A stretch of DNA of 64,000 nt from Datnioides undecimradiatus (taxonomy: Eukaryota > Chordata > Actinopteri > Lobotiformes > Datnioididae). Every line of letters starts with the position of its first letter. Positions within the stretch are counted from its first letter, which is position 1. The position numbers were made by a program, and so were the translations under genes. Of this stretch, positions 62,013 through 64,000 are shown piece by piece. The notes beneath the pieces were generated by a model. It was not told the DNA's origin and did not search any database. It was given only the letters and a program-made list of their open reading frames with translations. Location: positions 5,580,001-5,644,000 of the forward strand of contig WARS01000012.1 in the NCBI GenBank assembly GCA_008933995.1, read 5' to 3'.

Positions 62013-62559
62013 GTCTCTTAATCTTTTCATTCATTAGGGCTGCAATTCTCTTTATTATTATTCACTATCAATAAATCTGTCCGTTACTGTCTTAGCGAAT
62101 TAAATGAGAAGGTTCACGGCCAGTCCTCTGCCATTCAAAGTGCCAGTGAATTATGGAGAATCTCATTTTTAAAAGTCAGTTTATTTTTTTGAGAAGTCCA
62201 GAAAAGACATCCAGCTCTCTGCTAACACTGAACATTTTCTGATGTGTAAAAGGTTCACCAGGATGTTTTGAACAAATGTTTTTTGATAAAAGCACTTAAA
62301 AAGGGAAATTCTTTACATATATTACAGTGTAATAGGTAGGTTTCAAGATGTGTGCCACTGAAGTAAATGTGGTTTATTTAAATCCACCTGTAACCCTGAT
62401 TCATGCATAAAATGTTCATATCTGAGAAGCACTTTGCTCAACAATTGGTAAATAGCTATCTTCCTTTCGTATTTACCTGGAGTATTCTCCATAGCAAAGT
62501 ATGTTATTGTTAAACATACAGTATATACATGTTAAATTACTCTATAGCACAGAGGCATT

Positions 62560-62660
62560 ATGGAGTCAGCCAGTGATGTTGGGCAATTAGGCCTGGCTCT
62601 CCGTCAGCGTTCAAATTTATCCCAAAGGTGTTAGACGCTAAAGGGGTCGGCCCTCTGTGC
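62560..62660. other. Candidate conserved non-coding element (short)
   Basis: 'gggcaattaggcctggctct', 'ccgtcagcgttcaaatttat' and 'ttagacgctaaaggggtcgg' keep four CpGs in 70 bp of otherwise CpG-poor DNA, without coding potential. Confidence 0.3.
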
Positions 62661-64000
62661 ATCCTTCTAAATAATCCTGCTAAATAGATAAACACCATAA
62701 AGATGAAGAGAAAAAAGCCAAACAGGCCGATGTGCGCTCTGCTAGCCCCAGTTGTTCAAGGCACCATCTGCATGCACTCAGGGAGGTCAGCAAAAACAAA
62801 ACAAACACACCCTCCGGATACAATTAAAAACAGTCCCTTTCTGAGGGAAACTTTTAATATAGACAGACAGACCGTGATCCCTCCTCTCTGGTTCTCGCTT
62901 TCCCTCTCAATCAGACATACACACACACACACGCGCACACACACAAACATGAACACTCCACAAGAACCGGATGCCAACTGTGTCACCACTGGTGTAAACA
63001 AACAAGGAGCAAGTAATATGTGATAAGCTGTGACCAGATTGCTGCTAAATTTACTCACATGGGATTAGACCCTGGGATGTCTTGCATGCGGCGTTGCAGC
63101 ACGAGAAAAAAACTGAAATGGAAAGGCGACCCAAACATCACAACACATTTTATCTATAAAACTAAAGCTGCAATGCTTAATAACAGCTGACACTTTTTTG
63201 TATATTGGTGAGTAATCAAAACAGTACTTTTTACAGTCAGTTTTTGTTTTTTCTCCAAAAGTTGCTAATATTTCCACCTCCACCTCAGTTTGTTTTACAA
63301 AACTGAATGAGCTGTCATGTTTAGCTTTTTTATGTTTGCTGGATTTGGCTGGTATTCAGATACTTCTCACAATCTCCTGAAGGTAGCGTGGTGTTACATA
63401 CTGTTTGTCTTTGACAATTCAGGATGTGAAAAAAATGGGATTCAAGCTTTTTATAGTCAGTTTTGAATCTAAACAAAAATTGTGAAACTCCCTCAGAAAT
63501 TGAATCATTTCATAGTTTCAAGTGTACATGTGTATTTTTATTTTGATTTTTTTAACTAGTTTGGACATTTGGACCAAACGACAAGAAGTAAGTAACGACA
63601 GTAAGACTGGCAGGCTCATCGTCAGAGCTAGAAAGAGGAAAAACACCTCAAAGAAACAGAATGAACCACTGCTTCACATGAGGAGAGGGACAGCAAGTGT
63701 TTGATTGACATTTGGTCTGACAACTTTCTATAAAGTCTGTTGAAGAAAAAACACTTTTCAGTTATTTTCCAAAAAGGATGGGAGAGAGTGGAGATGAACT
63801 GAGCTGACAACACACTGACATCAGGTGTACTACAAACCAATCGAGTGCAAGTGTAAAGGGAAGCATATCACATGATGACGACAAGACATAGGTAAATTCT
63901 ACAACATAAAAAAATATGTACTTTGGTTCTGATTTCAGGAGTTTAAAAACCCTTAAATTAAATCCTTAAACTGTAACGTATTTCTGTATTTTGTGAATGC

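Larger units (their letters stand above)
38600..64000. other. Non-coding right half of the window
   Basis: No exon with convincing homology was found on either strand. The stretch has dispersed repeats (40.3, 42.5, 43.9, 46.3, 48.3, 49.7, 53.6, 61 kb), microsatellites, and TAATT-rich unique segments between 50 and 58.5 kb. Its overall texture is that of a gene desert or a very long intron near a developmental gene. Confidence 0.4.

Noticed and set aside
1-64000. tRNA, rRNA, CRISPR arrays and known microRNA hairpins
   Set aside because: I looked for tRNA-like cloverleaf wording, spaced direct repeats and several common microRNA cores, including miR-708, miR-139 and miR-326, and found none. 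A covariance-model search would be needed for a firm negative.

Overview
The window looks like nuclear DNA of a ray-finned fish, most likely a percomorph teleost. It is AT-rich, has almost no long open frames, and is dense in (CA)n/(GT)n microsatellites. It carries repeat families I know from fish genomes: a Tc1-like transposase relic, a Gypsy-type solo LTR, a LINE 3' end, and the dispersed families built around 'gctaacatgctaac' and 'acttgtaacagagta'. There is no bacterial-style gene packing. Almost every long ORF is chance, so the annotation rests on short spliced exons read by eye.

The one gene I can reconstruct completely is lrrc51 (leucine-rich repeat containing 51). It lies on the minus strand, with four coding exons between 18842 and 16632. 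All three introns are GT-AG, all phases agree, and the product has 180 residues. A TATA box lies about 80 bp before the ATG, and an RFX-like X-box lies about 55 bp further upstream. A solo LTR in opposite orientation sits just past the predicted 3' end.

Layout. 1-5.2 kb: AT-rich, unannotated, with one possible 34-nt micro-exon. 5.2-6.45 kb: CpG-rich promoter-like island with a strong minus-strand splice donor at 5634/5633, probably the 5' end of a gene running leftwards out of the window. 6.45-16.1 kb: non-coding, with a repeated enhancer-like module (8.9-10.0 kb), degenerate tandem units (14.1-14.6 kb) and a candidate conserved element (14.95-15.4 kb). 16.1-19.0 kb: solo LTR plus lrrc51. 19-24.7 kb: non-coding with a LINE relic. 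24.8-37.0 kb: three frame-compatible minus-strand exon candidates that could be the 3' end of an unrecognised gene, around more repeats. 34.3-35.1 kb: Tc1 relic. 37-64 kb: no recognisable gene, many microsatellites and dispersed repeats, and several TAATTA-rich unique stretches that resemble conserved non-coding elements.

No tool could be run. Family names come from recalled sequence patterns. Splice sites, promoters and conserved-element calls are inferences unless stated otherwise.
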